Below are positions 57,303 to 64,000 of a stretch of DNA of 64,000 nt, in pieces. The DNA lies in the NCBI GenBank assembly GCA_964530325.1, contig CAZHAX010000012.1, positions 1-64,000 of the forward strand, read 5' to 3'. The notes beneath the pieces are model-generated. The model was not told where the DNA came from and made no database searches. It was given only the letters and a program-made list of their open reading frames with translations. The position numbers and the translations under genes are program-made. How positions within the stretch are numbered: position 1 is the first letter of the stretch; each line of letters begins with the position of its first letter. Source of the DNA: CAZHAX01 sp964530325. Lineage in GTDB: Bacteria; Chloroflexota; Anaerolineae; B4-G1.

Positions 57303-58246
57303 GGGACGGGCTCGCGCCCGGCTACGCGTCCCTGCTCAAGTCCGGGCAGCTGAAGGAACGGGTCCGGACCGCCTACGAACGACTGCAGGCCTGCGATCTC
57401 TGTGGCAGGAGGTGCGGCGTGGATAGGAGCGAGGAGGTCGGCGCCTGCAACACAGGGCTACAGGCCTTGGTGGCCAGTCACGGCCCGCATCTGGGAGAGG
57501 AGGACCCGCTTAGAGGCCGCCGGGGCTCGGGGACGATCTTCTTTGCCTGGTGCAACCTCAATTGCCAGTTCTGCCAGAACTACGATATCAGCCAGCTGGG
57601 CCACGGATATGAGGTGGAGGTGGAGGACCTGGCATCAATGATGCTCGCTCTCCAGAGCCAGGGCTGCCACAACGTCAACCTGGTCTCGCCCACCCACGTC
57701 CTGCCCCAGATCCTGGCCGGCCTGCTGATCGCAGCACAGGCAGGCCTGAGGCTTCCGTTGGTGTGGAACACAGGTGGTTACGACTCCCTGTCGGCGCTTG
57801 AGTTGCTCGACGGCATTGTGGATATCTACATGCCGGACATGAAGTATGCAGATGCCGAGATCGCTCTTCGCTACTCGAAGGTAAACGGCTATCCTGCGGT
57901 CAATCAGGCGGCAGTCAAGGAGATGCACTCCCAGGCGGGGGACCTGGTGCTAGACGAAGGGGGCGTCGCGCAGCGGGGCCTGCTCGTTCGCCACCTGGTG
58001 CTGCCGGATGGCCTTGCGGGAACGGCGGAGATTGCCGCCTTCCTGGTGGAAGAGGTCTCGGCCGATACGTACATCAACGTGATGGACCAGTACCGGCCGT
58101 CCTACAAAGCGAGCGGGCTGCCGCCGCTCGATAGGCCGATCACGACGGCTGAGCATGAGCAGGCAGTGGAGGAGGCGCGGGAGGCAGGTCTGTGGCGCTT
58201 CGACAAGCGAGAGCGGCCGCTGGTGCGTGTTCTGGGGGGGGTGTAG
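57296..58246 (+). CDS. Radical SAM protein of the PflX (COG1313) type
   Basis: 316 residues. The radical-SAM cluster motif is WCNLNCQFCQNYDIS (CxxxCxxC). Four more Cys in CDLCGRRCGVDRSEEVGAC near the N-terminus may bind a second metal centre. VSPTHVLPQILAGLLIAA, LVWNTGGYDSLSALELLDG, DIYMPDMKYADAEIALRYS and VRHLVLPDGLAGTAEI are PflA-like barrel strands. Annotated relatives are called pyruvate-formate-lyase activating, yet no such lyase gene is here and the substrate is unknown. The start GTG 57296 overlaps the previous gene; acylphosphatase begins 1 bp after the stop. Confidence 0.88.
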   Translation: MVGDGLAPGYASLLKSGQLKERVRTAYERLQACDLCGRRCGVDRSEEVGACNTGLQALVASHGPHLGEEDPLRGRRGSGTIFFAWCNLNCQFCQNYDISQLGHGYEVEVEDLASMMLALQSQGCHNVNLVSPTHVLPQILAGLLIAAQAGLRLPLVWNTGGYDSLSALELLDGIVDIYMPDMKYADAEIALRYSKVNGYPAVNQAAVKEMHSQAGDLVLDEGGVAQRGLLVRHLVLPDGLAGTAEIAAFLVEEVSADTYINVMDQYRPSYKASGLPPLDRPITTAEHEQAVEEAREAGLWRFDKRERPLVRVLGGV

Positions 58247-58247
58247 A

Positions 58248-58541
58248 ATGCGCGAGGAGGCATCGCGAGCCAGGCTGCACGCCGTTCTCCACGGGCGAGT
58301 CCAGGGCGTCAGCTTTCGCTACTACACGGTGCGCACCGCTGAGCGGCTTGGCCTGACCGGATGGGTCGCGAACCGGGCCGGCGGCACGGTGGAGACAGTT
58401 GCCGAGGGAGGGCGCCAGGAGTTGGACGAGTTCAACAGCTACCTGCATCAGGGGCCGCCCGGGGCGAGCGTCCAGCGGGTGGTCACCAATTGGGGTGCAC
58501 CCACCGGGGAGTACGATGATTTCAGGGTGGTGTACGGATGA
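58248..58541 (+). CDS. acyP: Acylphosphatase
   Basis: 97 residues, family length. Hydrolyses the carboxyl-phosphate bond of acyl phosphates. HGRVQGVSFRYY supplies catalytic Arg24 and GWVANRAGGTVE supplies catalytic Asn42. The C-terminal FRVVYG strand is typical. ATG 58248 starts 1 bp after the radical-SAM stop and the 3' end overlaps the next gene by 4 bp, so the operon is tightly coupled. Confidence 0.95.
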   Translation: MREEASRARLHAVLHGRVQGVSFRYYTVRTAERLGLTGWVANRAGGTVETVAEGGRQELDEFNSYLHQGPPGASVQRVVTNWGAPTGEYDDFRVVYG

Positions 58542-59767
58542 GAAGGAACCCTGAGAGACTGGCCTGGCTCGTCCTGCTCGTATCCTCTTCGCTGTGTGTC
58601 GTACTCGCGATAGGCGGGCCGTTGGGAGTCCGCGCGGCCGTCCGGGCGGCGACGACGCAGCAGGACGTGACGCTCGAGGTGCAGAGGGGGACGCTCCGGG
58701 TGAGGCTGGAAGGGCTGGGCGAGTGGATAGCTGTCGACCAGGCCAGAGAGGGCATCCTGGATCGGACGGTAGTGGGCACTGGCGAGGGCCAGGGCCGCCT
58801 CGTCGTGCGGGCGCCTGGCGAATCGGGTGCCGTCGTCGCCTGGATCCAGCTCTACGAGGCCACGGAGGTCGTGCTGGCCCGGGCGCGATCTCCGATCTTC
58901 GAGATCAGCGATCTACCACACCGGGTCGTGCTGGAGGTGTCGACTGGCCGGGTGCTCGTTTCAGTCGCCGGCGAGAACGGCAGGGCCAGCGAAGCCGAGG
59001 TGCATACGCCGCACGGCGCGGCTACTATGGGCGAAGGCTCCTACGAGATCGTGGTCGACGAGGTCGATACGAAGATGACGGTCCGCAGAGGCTGGGCCGA
59101 GGTGTCCGACAGGCTAGTCGCCGAGGGGCAGCGCGTAGTCATCGACGATCAGATGATAGCAGAGGTACTGCCTGCGGTGGAGAACCTGATGGTCAACGGC
59201 GACTTCAGCCAGGGCCTCGAGGGCTGGACCACCTTCACCGACCGGGAGGATCCACAGCAGCCATTGCCGGAGATAGCCATCGAGTCAGTCGAAGGTCTGC
59301 AGGCGGTCAGCTTTCGCCGCACGGGGATGAACGCGGCAGAGGCGGGCATCACCCAGGTGGTCGACGAGTACGTCGGCGGCGAGCAGTTCCTCGAGCTGCG
59401 GGTCAACCTGATGATCGAATCGCACAGCTTGCCCGTGTGCGGCAGTGTCGGCAGCGAGTGCCCGGTCATGGTCCGTATTGAGTACATAGACGGCCAGGGC
59501 GGGCAGCGGCAGTGGCTGCAGGGCTTCTATTCCCTGGCCAATCCTCCTGGCATGGAGAACCCGATGGTCTGCACGACGTGCAGCGAGCCCTTCAGGCACA
59601 TCCACATACCTACGGCAACGTGGCACTCCTTCCTCTCCGGCAACCTGATACTGCTGCTGGGGCAGGATGGACAGCCCCCGATCACGATCAGAGAGATAAC
59701 GATCTACGCCTCAGGGCACGAGTTCGACGCGCTGGTGACCGGCGTGGAGCTTCTGCCGGGCGACTAG
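58538..59767 (+). CDS. FecR-like membrane-anchored exported protein
   Basis: 409 residues. One N-terminal helix (LAWLVLLVSSSLCVVLAIGG) anchors an extracytoplasmic chain. The first domain (about 40-215) has VTLEVQRGTLRVRLEGLGEW, VEVSTGRVLVSV-like strands and EAEVHTPHGAATMGEGSYEI, a FecR-type beta fold that senses or binds ligands. The second (about 218-405; NLMVNGDFSQGLEGWTTF, VMVRIEYIDGQG) resembles a carbohydrate-binding jelly roll. It is the last gene of the protease-led operon; a FecR-like partner of an intramembrane protease is reminiscent of transmembrane signalling, but no ECF sigma factor is present here. Confidence 0.75.
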   Translation: MRRNPERLAWLVLLVSSSLCVVLAIGGPLGVRAAVRAATTQQDVTLEVQRGTLRVRLEGLGEWIAVDQAREGILDRTVVGTGEGQGRLVVRAPGESGAVVAWIQLYEATEVVLARARSPIFEISDLPHRVVLEVSTGRVLVSVAGENGRASEAEVHTPHGAATMGEGSYEIVVDEVDTKMTVRRGWAEVSDRLVAEGQRVVIDDQMIAEVLPAVENLMVNGDFSQGLEGWTTFTDREDPQQPLPEIAIESVEGLQAVSFRRTGMNAAEAGITQVVDEYVGGEQFLELRVNLMIESHSLPVCGSVGSECPVMVRIEYIDGQGGQRQWLQGFYSLANPPGMENPMVCTTCSEPFRHIHIPTATWHSFLSGNLILLLGQDGQPPITIREITIYASGHEFDALVTGVELLPGD

Positions 59768-59796
59768 CGGCGCGCCACCTGACCCCGAGCAGCGTA

Positions 59797-59822
59797 GGGC
59801 CTCACTTGCGTGGGCCCTTTTT
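59797..59822 (+). terminator. Intrinsic terminator of the protease-led operon
   Basis: GGGCC-T-CAC (59797-59805) pairs with GTG-GGCCC (59810-59817) with one bulged T and a TTGC loop, followed by five T residues (59818-59822). Confidence 0.75.
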
Positions 59823-59882
59823 CGTTTCCAGGGGCCTCTGGCCGGCGCGCCGGTGGGCGCGCAGGAATGGGAGTGGGGCCTG

Positions 59883-61571
59883 CTAGGGAGAAGGGGTCTG
59901 GTAGGACGCCACTTGACACCACCCATGAGGCACAGGGCTGAATGAGACTCTACCGACGAGCAGCCAGTCCTCGGAATCGACGAAGACAGGGCGCGACGCC
60001 GCGCTCTCCAGGACCAGCTCCCGCCAGTCCGGCACTGTGCCGAAGTGGTAGGTGCGCTGGCGCGGCTCCGGGTCCCACGTGCGCTCGATGATCGTGAGGT
60101 CGGGGCGCAGGCCGTGCACCTGCTGGAAGTAGTAGAGCGGGGTGAACTTCTCCCAGCTGGCCACGACCAAGGAGCCGGTGGGGAACTCCTCGAAGGAGTA
60201 GTAGACGTAGGTCGTTACGTACTCGCTCTTCGTCCGCTCCAGGCGGGGGCCCAGCTGGGGGCGGACGACGAGGGCGAGGGCTACGATCGAGAGGGCCAGT
60301 CCTGCAATGGCCCCGGCGTTGCTGCCGATCGAGCCGGCGAAGCGGGGATAGCGGAGAGCGGCCCCCATGGCCGCAAGCAGCAGTCCCGTGACCAGGCCGA
60401 CAGCCTGGGCCGGGCCGAATCCTGGATCTCCGAATCCGAACCAGTCGGCGCAGATCGAGGCGAAGACCAGGCCCACTCCGAGGATGGGCATCAGCAGCTG
60501 GCCCGAGCGGACGAGCCAGGGCGGCAGGCTGCAGGACAGTCGGGCCAGCAAGGCTGCCCCGTACGCTATCCACAAAGCGAAGACGAAGTAGGACGCGGTG
60601 AACATGGTCTGGTAGTCTGTGGCCGCGTATCCGGTGAAGTAGAGGAAGTTGGCGGCAAAGATGAGCAGGAAGCCGGCGCAGATGGGGCGGTCGGTGCGCC
60701 ACTGATGGAAGAGGCCGAGCAGGCCGAGGGCGATGCCAATCCAGGTGAAGGACCTGAAGAAGAGTGGGGCGTGCTCTAGCAGCCGATCGTAGTAGAAGTC
60801 GAACCGGGGCGCCTCCGTGGCCCCGTACTGCTCGGCGGTGAGATATTGGATGAAGCCCTGCGGGGTGTCGGGTATGTAGCGCGTGCCGATGGGGGGCAGG
60901 GCGGAGGAGCGGAAGAAGCTCCAGCTGAGCAACAGTGCGGTGGAGACGGCGGCGACGGCGAGGAAGAGGAGGACGGGCTTGAGGCGATCCCGCCGCCCTC
61001 GCCAGAGCAGCCACAGCAGCCCGGGTACAGTCAGGAGGTTGCCCAGGTAGCTGCCCAGCGAGAAGGCCAGGGCGAGAGAGCCCAGGATCAGGAGAGGTCT
61101 GCGGGTTGAGCGGCCATAGGCCAGGACAAGCGTAAGCGACAGGGCGAAGAAGGCCGCGCTGAGCGTGTAGACCTCGGTGACAACCGCCAGGTCCCAGACC
61201 TGAGGGACGAAAGCGAAGAAGAGGCCGGCCAGCGGGCCGGCCCGCCAGTCGCCTGTGAGCCTGAGGGTGATCAGGCTGAGGAGGCCTGCAGCCGCGCTAG
61301 CGCCCAGGGCGGACAGCAGGTTGGTGGCCAGGGCTGGCTCGTCGAATACCAGTGTAAGGAGCATACCCAAGAAGGTGTGCACGGGGTAGCCGGGCGGATG
61401 GGTGACTCCGAGCTGATGCGCCTGGAGCGCCAGTTCGGCCGCGTCGCTCCAGTCGACCTCCGGCGTGAGCGTGGCCACGTAGAAGGCAAGGGTGAGGAGC
61501 GCAGTCACCAGCGGGACCAGCCAGGCTAGCCACCTTCGCGGGGGTGCTTGATGCGCGCTAGTCGAATCCAA
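59883..61571 (-). CDS. DUF2723 polytopic membrane protein (PMT-like glycosyltransferase fold)
   Basis: 562 residues with about twelve hydrophobic segments. The first loop VDWSDAAELALQAHQLGVTH then PPGYPVHTFLGMLL matches DUF2723, where an acidic residue and a PPGYP motif follow helix 1 as in protein O-mannosyltransferases. A long soluble C-terminal part (about 445-562; SLVVASWEKFTPLYYFQQVH) ends the chain. It is likely to attach sugar from a lipid carrier on the outer face. It overlaps radC by 14 bp and ends the operon started at 63610. Confidence 0.85.
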   Translation of the reverse strand: MDSTSAHQAPPRRWLAWLVPLVTALLTLAFYVATLTPEVDWSDAAELALQAHQLGVTHPPGYPVHTFLGMLLTLVFDEPALATNLLSALGASAAAGLLSLITLRLTGDWRAGPLAGLFFAFVPQVWDLAVVTEVYTLSAAFFALSLTLVLAYGRSTRRPLLILGSLALAFSLGSYLGNLLTVPGLLWLLWRGRRDRLKPVLLFLAVAAVSTALLLSWSFFRSSALPPIGTRYIPDTPQGFIQYLTAEQYGATEAPRFDFYYDRLLEHAPLFFRSFTWIGIALGLLGLFHQWRTDRPICAGFLLIFAANFLYFTGYAATDYQTMFTASYFVFALWIAYGAALLARLSCSLPPWLVRSGQLLMPILGVGLVFASICADWFGFGDPGFGPAQAVGLVTGLLLAAMGAALRYPRFAGSIGSNAGAIAGLALSIVALALVVRPQLGPRLERTKSEYVTTYVYYSFEEFPTGSLVVASWEKFTPLYYFQQVHGLRPDLTIIERTWDPEPRQRTYHFGTVPDWRELVLESAASRPVFVDSEDWLLVGRVSFSPVPHGWCQVASYQTPSP

Positions 61572-62268
61572 GCCCTCTCTCCTTCAAGCTGACGTAGCGC
61601 TGCTGGCCGATGACAAGGTGATCGAGCACCTCGATATCGAGCATCTCGCCGGCCTCGACCAGCCTGCGAGTCACCAGGATATCCTCAGGCGATGGGGCAG
61701 GATCGCCACTGGGATGATTGTGTGCTACGATGATCGCCGCGCAGTTCCGCTTCACCGCCCCTCTGAAGATCTCGGCAATCCGCGCATGCGAGGCGTTGAG
61801 CGTGCCCACGTAGACGGTCTCCGAATCGAGAACGCGGTTGCGTGTATCGAGATAGAGGACCCGGAAGTGCTCCTGCTCCAGGTGGCCCATCTCCGCCATG
61901 AGCAGCTGGGCCACGTCCGCCGGTGAGCGGAGTGAGGCGCGTTCCTCGGGGTCCGCGAGCAACATACGCCGGCCGATCTCCAGCGCAGCTTTGAGCTGGG
62001 CCGCCTTCGCCTGGCCCAGCCCCCGCTCTGCCACAAGCTCGGCGAAGCTGGCCCTGGCCAGGCCGGCCAAGCCCTTGAAGTCAGCAAGCAGGCGCCTGGC
62101 CATGCCCAGCGCGCTCTCGCCCCGCCCGCCGGTGCGCAGGATGATGGCCAGGAGCTCAGCCGTCGACAGCGCCCCCTCGCCGGCGCTGGCCAGCCGCTCC
62201 CGCGGCCGGTCGTCGGCGGGGAGGTCTTTCATCTTAGGTTGAGCCGGCGAGCCGTCGCTGGTCACCAT
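61558..62268 (-). CDS. radC: RadC-family JAB-domain protein
   Basis: 236 residues. An N-terminal helix-hairpin-helix part (PRERLASAGEGALSTAELLA, LLAIILRTGGRGESALG, LVAERGLGQAKAAQLKAALE) precedes a JAB/MPN metal site, IVAHNHPSGDPAPSPEDILV, with the HxHxxxxxxxxxD pattern intact. RadC was once tied to DNA repair, but its actual role is unsettled. GAGGAGG lies just before both ATG 62268 and GTG 62265; the GTG is better spaced. It overlaps DUF2723 downstream. Confidence 0.93.
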   Translation of the reverse strand: MVTSDGSPAQPKMKDLPADDRPRERLASAGEGALSTAELLAIILRTGGRGESALGMARRLLADFKGLAGLARASFAELVAERGLGQAKAAQLKAALEIGRRMLLADPEERASLRSPADVAQLLMAEMGHLEQEHFRVLYLDTRNRVLDSETVYVGTLNASHARIAEIFRGAVKRNCAAIIVAHNHPSGDPAPSPEDILVTRRLVEAGEMLDIEVLDHLVIGQQRYVSLKERGLGFD

Positions 62269-62341
62269 TCCTCCTCACCCGGCGGGCGGTCGTTGTCGCA
62301 GTCGCTTGCATGTGCTTGCCGGACCCACCGGCTTCCCCGGT

Positions 62342-63610
62342 TCACCCGCCGGCCGGGGACAACAGGCTGCGTGCGATCTGACCAGCGCCCAGGATCAACG
62401 ACACGAGGCCCAGAAGGACAACCCCGCCCGCCAGGCAGCCTGTGGTGACAGCGCGGACCGGGTCGCCACCCAAGAAGGCCATAGGAGCGTTCTGGAGCAT
62501 AGGGGCCAGGAGCCAGACCGGCGTGGCAATGGCGGCGGCACCCAAGAGCAGCATGACCACTCCCGGGCCAAGCCCCTGCCCGCGGGGTGGCGCGCCGAGA
62601 ACGAAGCGCCGGTCGAGTGGAAGATCGACTGCCCCGGAATCAACCGCCTTGAGCAGCTTCCTGGCTGCCCAGACGTACGCGTCTGCCTCGACCATTCGCG
62701 AGTGCCACCCGCCGGCGCGCGGATGGTAGTCCCAGGGATTGCGGATGCACAGGTCGGCAGGGGCGAAGTGCTCCACACGGCGGAAGAAGTTGTTCAGCTG
62801 CGCGGGGGTTAGGGCGGCGCTCTTGGTTGGAGCGCCGCTGCCCGCCTGCATCTCGAGCCACAAGGCGGTCCGGGGCACTCCGATCGTCATACGGATCTGG
62901 AGATAGCGGATCGTCTCCCAAGCCGCAAGCGTCCGGCCTCCATCGATCGATACGGTCTCCTCGTCCACCTGCAGCTGAGGATCAGGCTTCACGCGCCGGG
63001 GCAGCCTGGCGGAAGAGCGCTCCTGGGCCAGCCGAGCCGCCCGGTCGCCCGCCGGGTCGGCCTGGAAGAGGAAACGCGCCCGGCCGCGGTCGATGAAATC
63101 ACCGTCGCGAAGGTGGCGCTCGCCGGCCACCGGCTCGCCGTTGAGGCGCAGGCCTTCGACGGGGCCGGTCGTCAGCCCGAGAGTCCACTCTCCGGGCCTG
63201 GCGTAGACGGCGAGGCCGCCGCCGAACAGGTGAATGAGACTACCCTGCGGGAGCCAGATCGAGGAGTCGGGTGTCAGCAGGCGCGGGGGGCAGCGTCCTC
63301 TACGCACTATGGTCGGCCGCTGCACTGCATCCGCTGCTCGCCTGCCCGCAGACGGCGCGGCGGCAGCGCCCTGGCCCGCCCGCTCGAGCGCTGCCAGCCC
63401 TCTCCTGGCCGCGCTGTTCTGGGGATTGACCTGCAGAGCCTTTTCCAGGCACTCCCGCCGGAGGTCGGCCGAGTCCACGGCCGCGGACATCCAGACCCAG
63501 GCCTGGTCGTCGTCCGGGTTCTGCTTCAGTTCGTCGACCAGAAGTGCCCGGGCAGCTGCGGCATCGCCAGCCCGGACCAGCCGGATAGCCTCTTCCAGCC
63601 TGCTCCCCAA
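62342..63610 (-). CDS. TPR and FHA-like domain protein with C-terminal membrane helices
   Basis: 422 residues. The N-terminal TPR pair (about 1-80; RLEEAIRLVRAGDAAAARAL, DDDQAWVWMSAAVDS, RECLEKALQVNPQNSAARRG) is followed by a beta-rich segment, RLNGEPVAGERHLRDGDFID then RGRARFLFQ, that resembles the end of an FHA phosphothreonine-binding domain, though the usual SRxH pattern is not evident. A further domain of about 130 residues has no known match. Two hydrophobic helices (VVMLLLGAAAIATPVWLLAP, VVLLGLVSLILGAGQIARSL) close the chain. It heads the operon with radC and the DUF2723 gene. Confidence 0.7.
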   Translation of the reverse strand: MGSRLEEAIRLVRAGDAAAARALLVDELKQNPDDDQAWVWMSAAVDSADLRRECLEKALQVNPQNSAARRGLAALERAGQGAAAAPSAGRRAADAVQRPTIVRRGRCPPRLLTPDSSIWLPQGSLIHLFGGGLAVYARPGEWTLGLTTGPVEGLRLNGEPVAGERHLRDGDFIDRGRARFLFQADPAGDRAARLAQERSSARLPRRVKPDPQLQVDEETVSIDGGRTLAAWETIRYLQIRMTIGVPRTALWLEMQAGSGAPTKSAALTPAQLNNFFRRVEHFAPADLCIRNPWDYHPRAGGWHSRMVEADAYVWAARKLLKAVDSGAVDLPLDRRFVLGAPPRGQGLGPGVVMLLLGAAAIATPVWLLAPMLQNAPMAFLGGDPVRAVTTGCLAGGVVLLGLVSLILGAGQIARSLLSPAGG

Positions 63611-63645
63611 CCCACGCCCTCCTCAGCGATATCCAGCCAGGGGCT

Positions 63646-63674
63646 ACTATACGCTGGCCTCGGCACGATGTCAA
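63646..63674 (-). promoter_or_regulatory. Promoter of the TPR/FHA-radC-DUF2723 operon
   Basis: Minus strand TTGACA (63674-63669), 17-bp spacer, TATAGT (63651-63646). Confidence 0.75.
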
Positions 63675-63693
63675 GGCCGGCTGAGGGGCCAGC

Positions 63694-63721
63694 TTGCGCC
63701 GGGCGTGCGGCGTGCTAGAAT
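63694..63721 (+). promoter_or_regulatory. Promoter of the gene at the right edge
   Basis: TTGCGC (63694-63699), 16-bp spacer, TAGAAT (63716-63721). Confidence 0.55.
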
Positions 63722-63761
63722 GCCCCCCGGACATCCTTAGGAAGCTGTGAGGGGCGAACGA

Positions 63762-64000
63762 GTGAGCCGACTTGGTGTACGACTACGGGCGGTCCTGCGC
63801 CGGGACGAGTTGTGGCTGTTTGCAGCCTTCGTGCTCGTATACTGGCTGACAGCAGGAGTGCTCCTTACCGAGCCCTCCGTCGCCCCCTACTATGCCTACC
63901 TGGCAGAGTCTTTCCTGCAAGGCCATGCCTACCTGGTCACGCCCCCGCCGACGACGTACGACCTGATGTTCTTTGAAGGGCATGCCTACATACCCGGCGG
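63762..64000 (+). CDS. N-terminus of a polytopic membrane protein (partial)
   Basis: The frame from GTG 63762 runs open to the window edge (79 residues visible). After a basic leader (SRLGVRLRAVLRRDELW) comes a membrane helix (LFAAFVLVYWLTAGVLL) and a loop, EPSVAPYYAYLAESFLQGHA, that resembles the first extracytoplasmic loop of GT39-type transferases. GAGGGG precedes the GTG by about 8 nt. I infer a glycosyltransferase-like protein; the rest is outside the window. Confidence 0.7.
   Translation, partial: MSRLGVRLRAVLRRDELWLFAAFVLVYWLTAGVLLTEPSVAPYYAYLAESFLQGHAYLVTPPPTTYDLMFFEGHAYIPG

Noticed and set aside
60567..60577. CTATCCACA, a DnaA-box-like match
   Set aside because: Single copy inside the DUF2723 gene, far from the cluster at 36-86.

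Overview
The window is high-GC bacterial chromosome carrying the replication-origin neighbourhood. It starts with a cluster of DnaA boxes (36-86), followed by dnaA (2087-3415, minus) and, 32 kb further on, dnaN (35215-36348, minus) with two near-consensus parS sites (37929-37987). Several traits suggest an uncultured Chloroflexota lineage: lipoproteins with Thr-Pro-rich linkers, many polytopic sugar-transferase-like proteins (GT39/DUF2723 type), a TPR/FHA-like membrane protein, and a housekeeping sigma factor, S1 protein and ClpC in compact operons. That assignment is inference; no rRNA or other decisive marker is present.

Layout. 1-2086: DnaA boxes, then a 1.9-kb segment bounded by an 11-bp inverted repeat, with four more copies of CCAGTGCC on its right side. 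It holds a small hypothetical ORF and a frameshifted hypothetical gene, and looks like a non-autonomous insertion between oriC and dnaA. 2087-9280: dnaA; a phosphatase/nucleotidyltransferase pair; an isocitrate-dehydrogenase-like enzyme; a YtxH protein; a peptidase-like lipoprotein that has lost its zinc ligands; rplS. 9447-13560: a lactate-racemase remnant, a GT39-type transferase, a DedA protein and a CreD-like protein. 13737-22834: a two-component system, a DsbA-cyclophilin fusion lipoprotein, tandem PIMTs (one exported), a membrane-bound spermidine-synthase-like protein and a Thr-Pro-rich lipoprotein. 22985-29505: tRNA-Lys, a DUF456 protein, xseA, a free pyruvate-kinase C-terminal-like domain, the tsaE-tsaB-rimI-udg cluster and a phosphoesterase. 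29577-38220: a DUF4349 lipoprotein, comM, a polytopic protein, a HAD hydrolase, dnaN, an unknown/methyltransferase pair and parS. 38221-48913: rpsA-clpC, two glycosyltransferases, a coiled-coil protein, selB and rarA/mgsA. 49004-54076: a three-gene complex-I/hydrogenase-4-like membrane module and rpoD. 54428-59767: a six-gene operon led by a site-2 protease. 59883-64000: DUF2723 protein, radC, a TPR/FHA-like protein, and the start of another membrane gene running off the end.

Functionally the window combines chromosome replication and segregation (DnaA boxes, dnaA, dnaN, parS), DNA repair (xseA, udg, radC, rarA, a DEDDy exonuclease), translation and tRNA modification (rplS, rpsA, tsaBE, rimI, selB, tRNA-Lys), protein quality control (clpC, two PIMTs, rseP-like protease, DsbA-cyclophilin) and cell-envelope glycan/lipid work (GT39, GT4, DUF2723, PAP2, DedA).

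Promoters are unusually easy to read. More than twenty have a TTGnnn box, a spacer of mostly 17 bp and a TAnnnT box, each in front of a gene or operon, and several settle start codons. There is no CRISPR array, no rRNA and no transposase gene.
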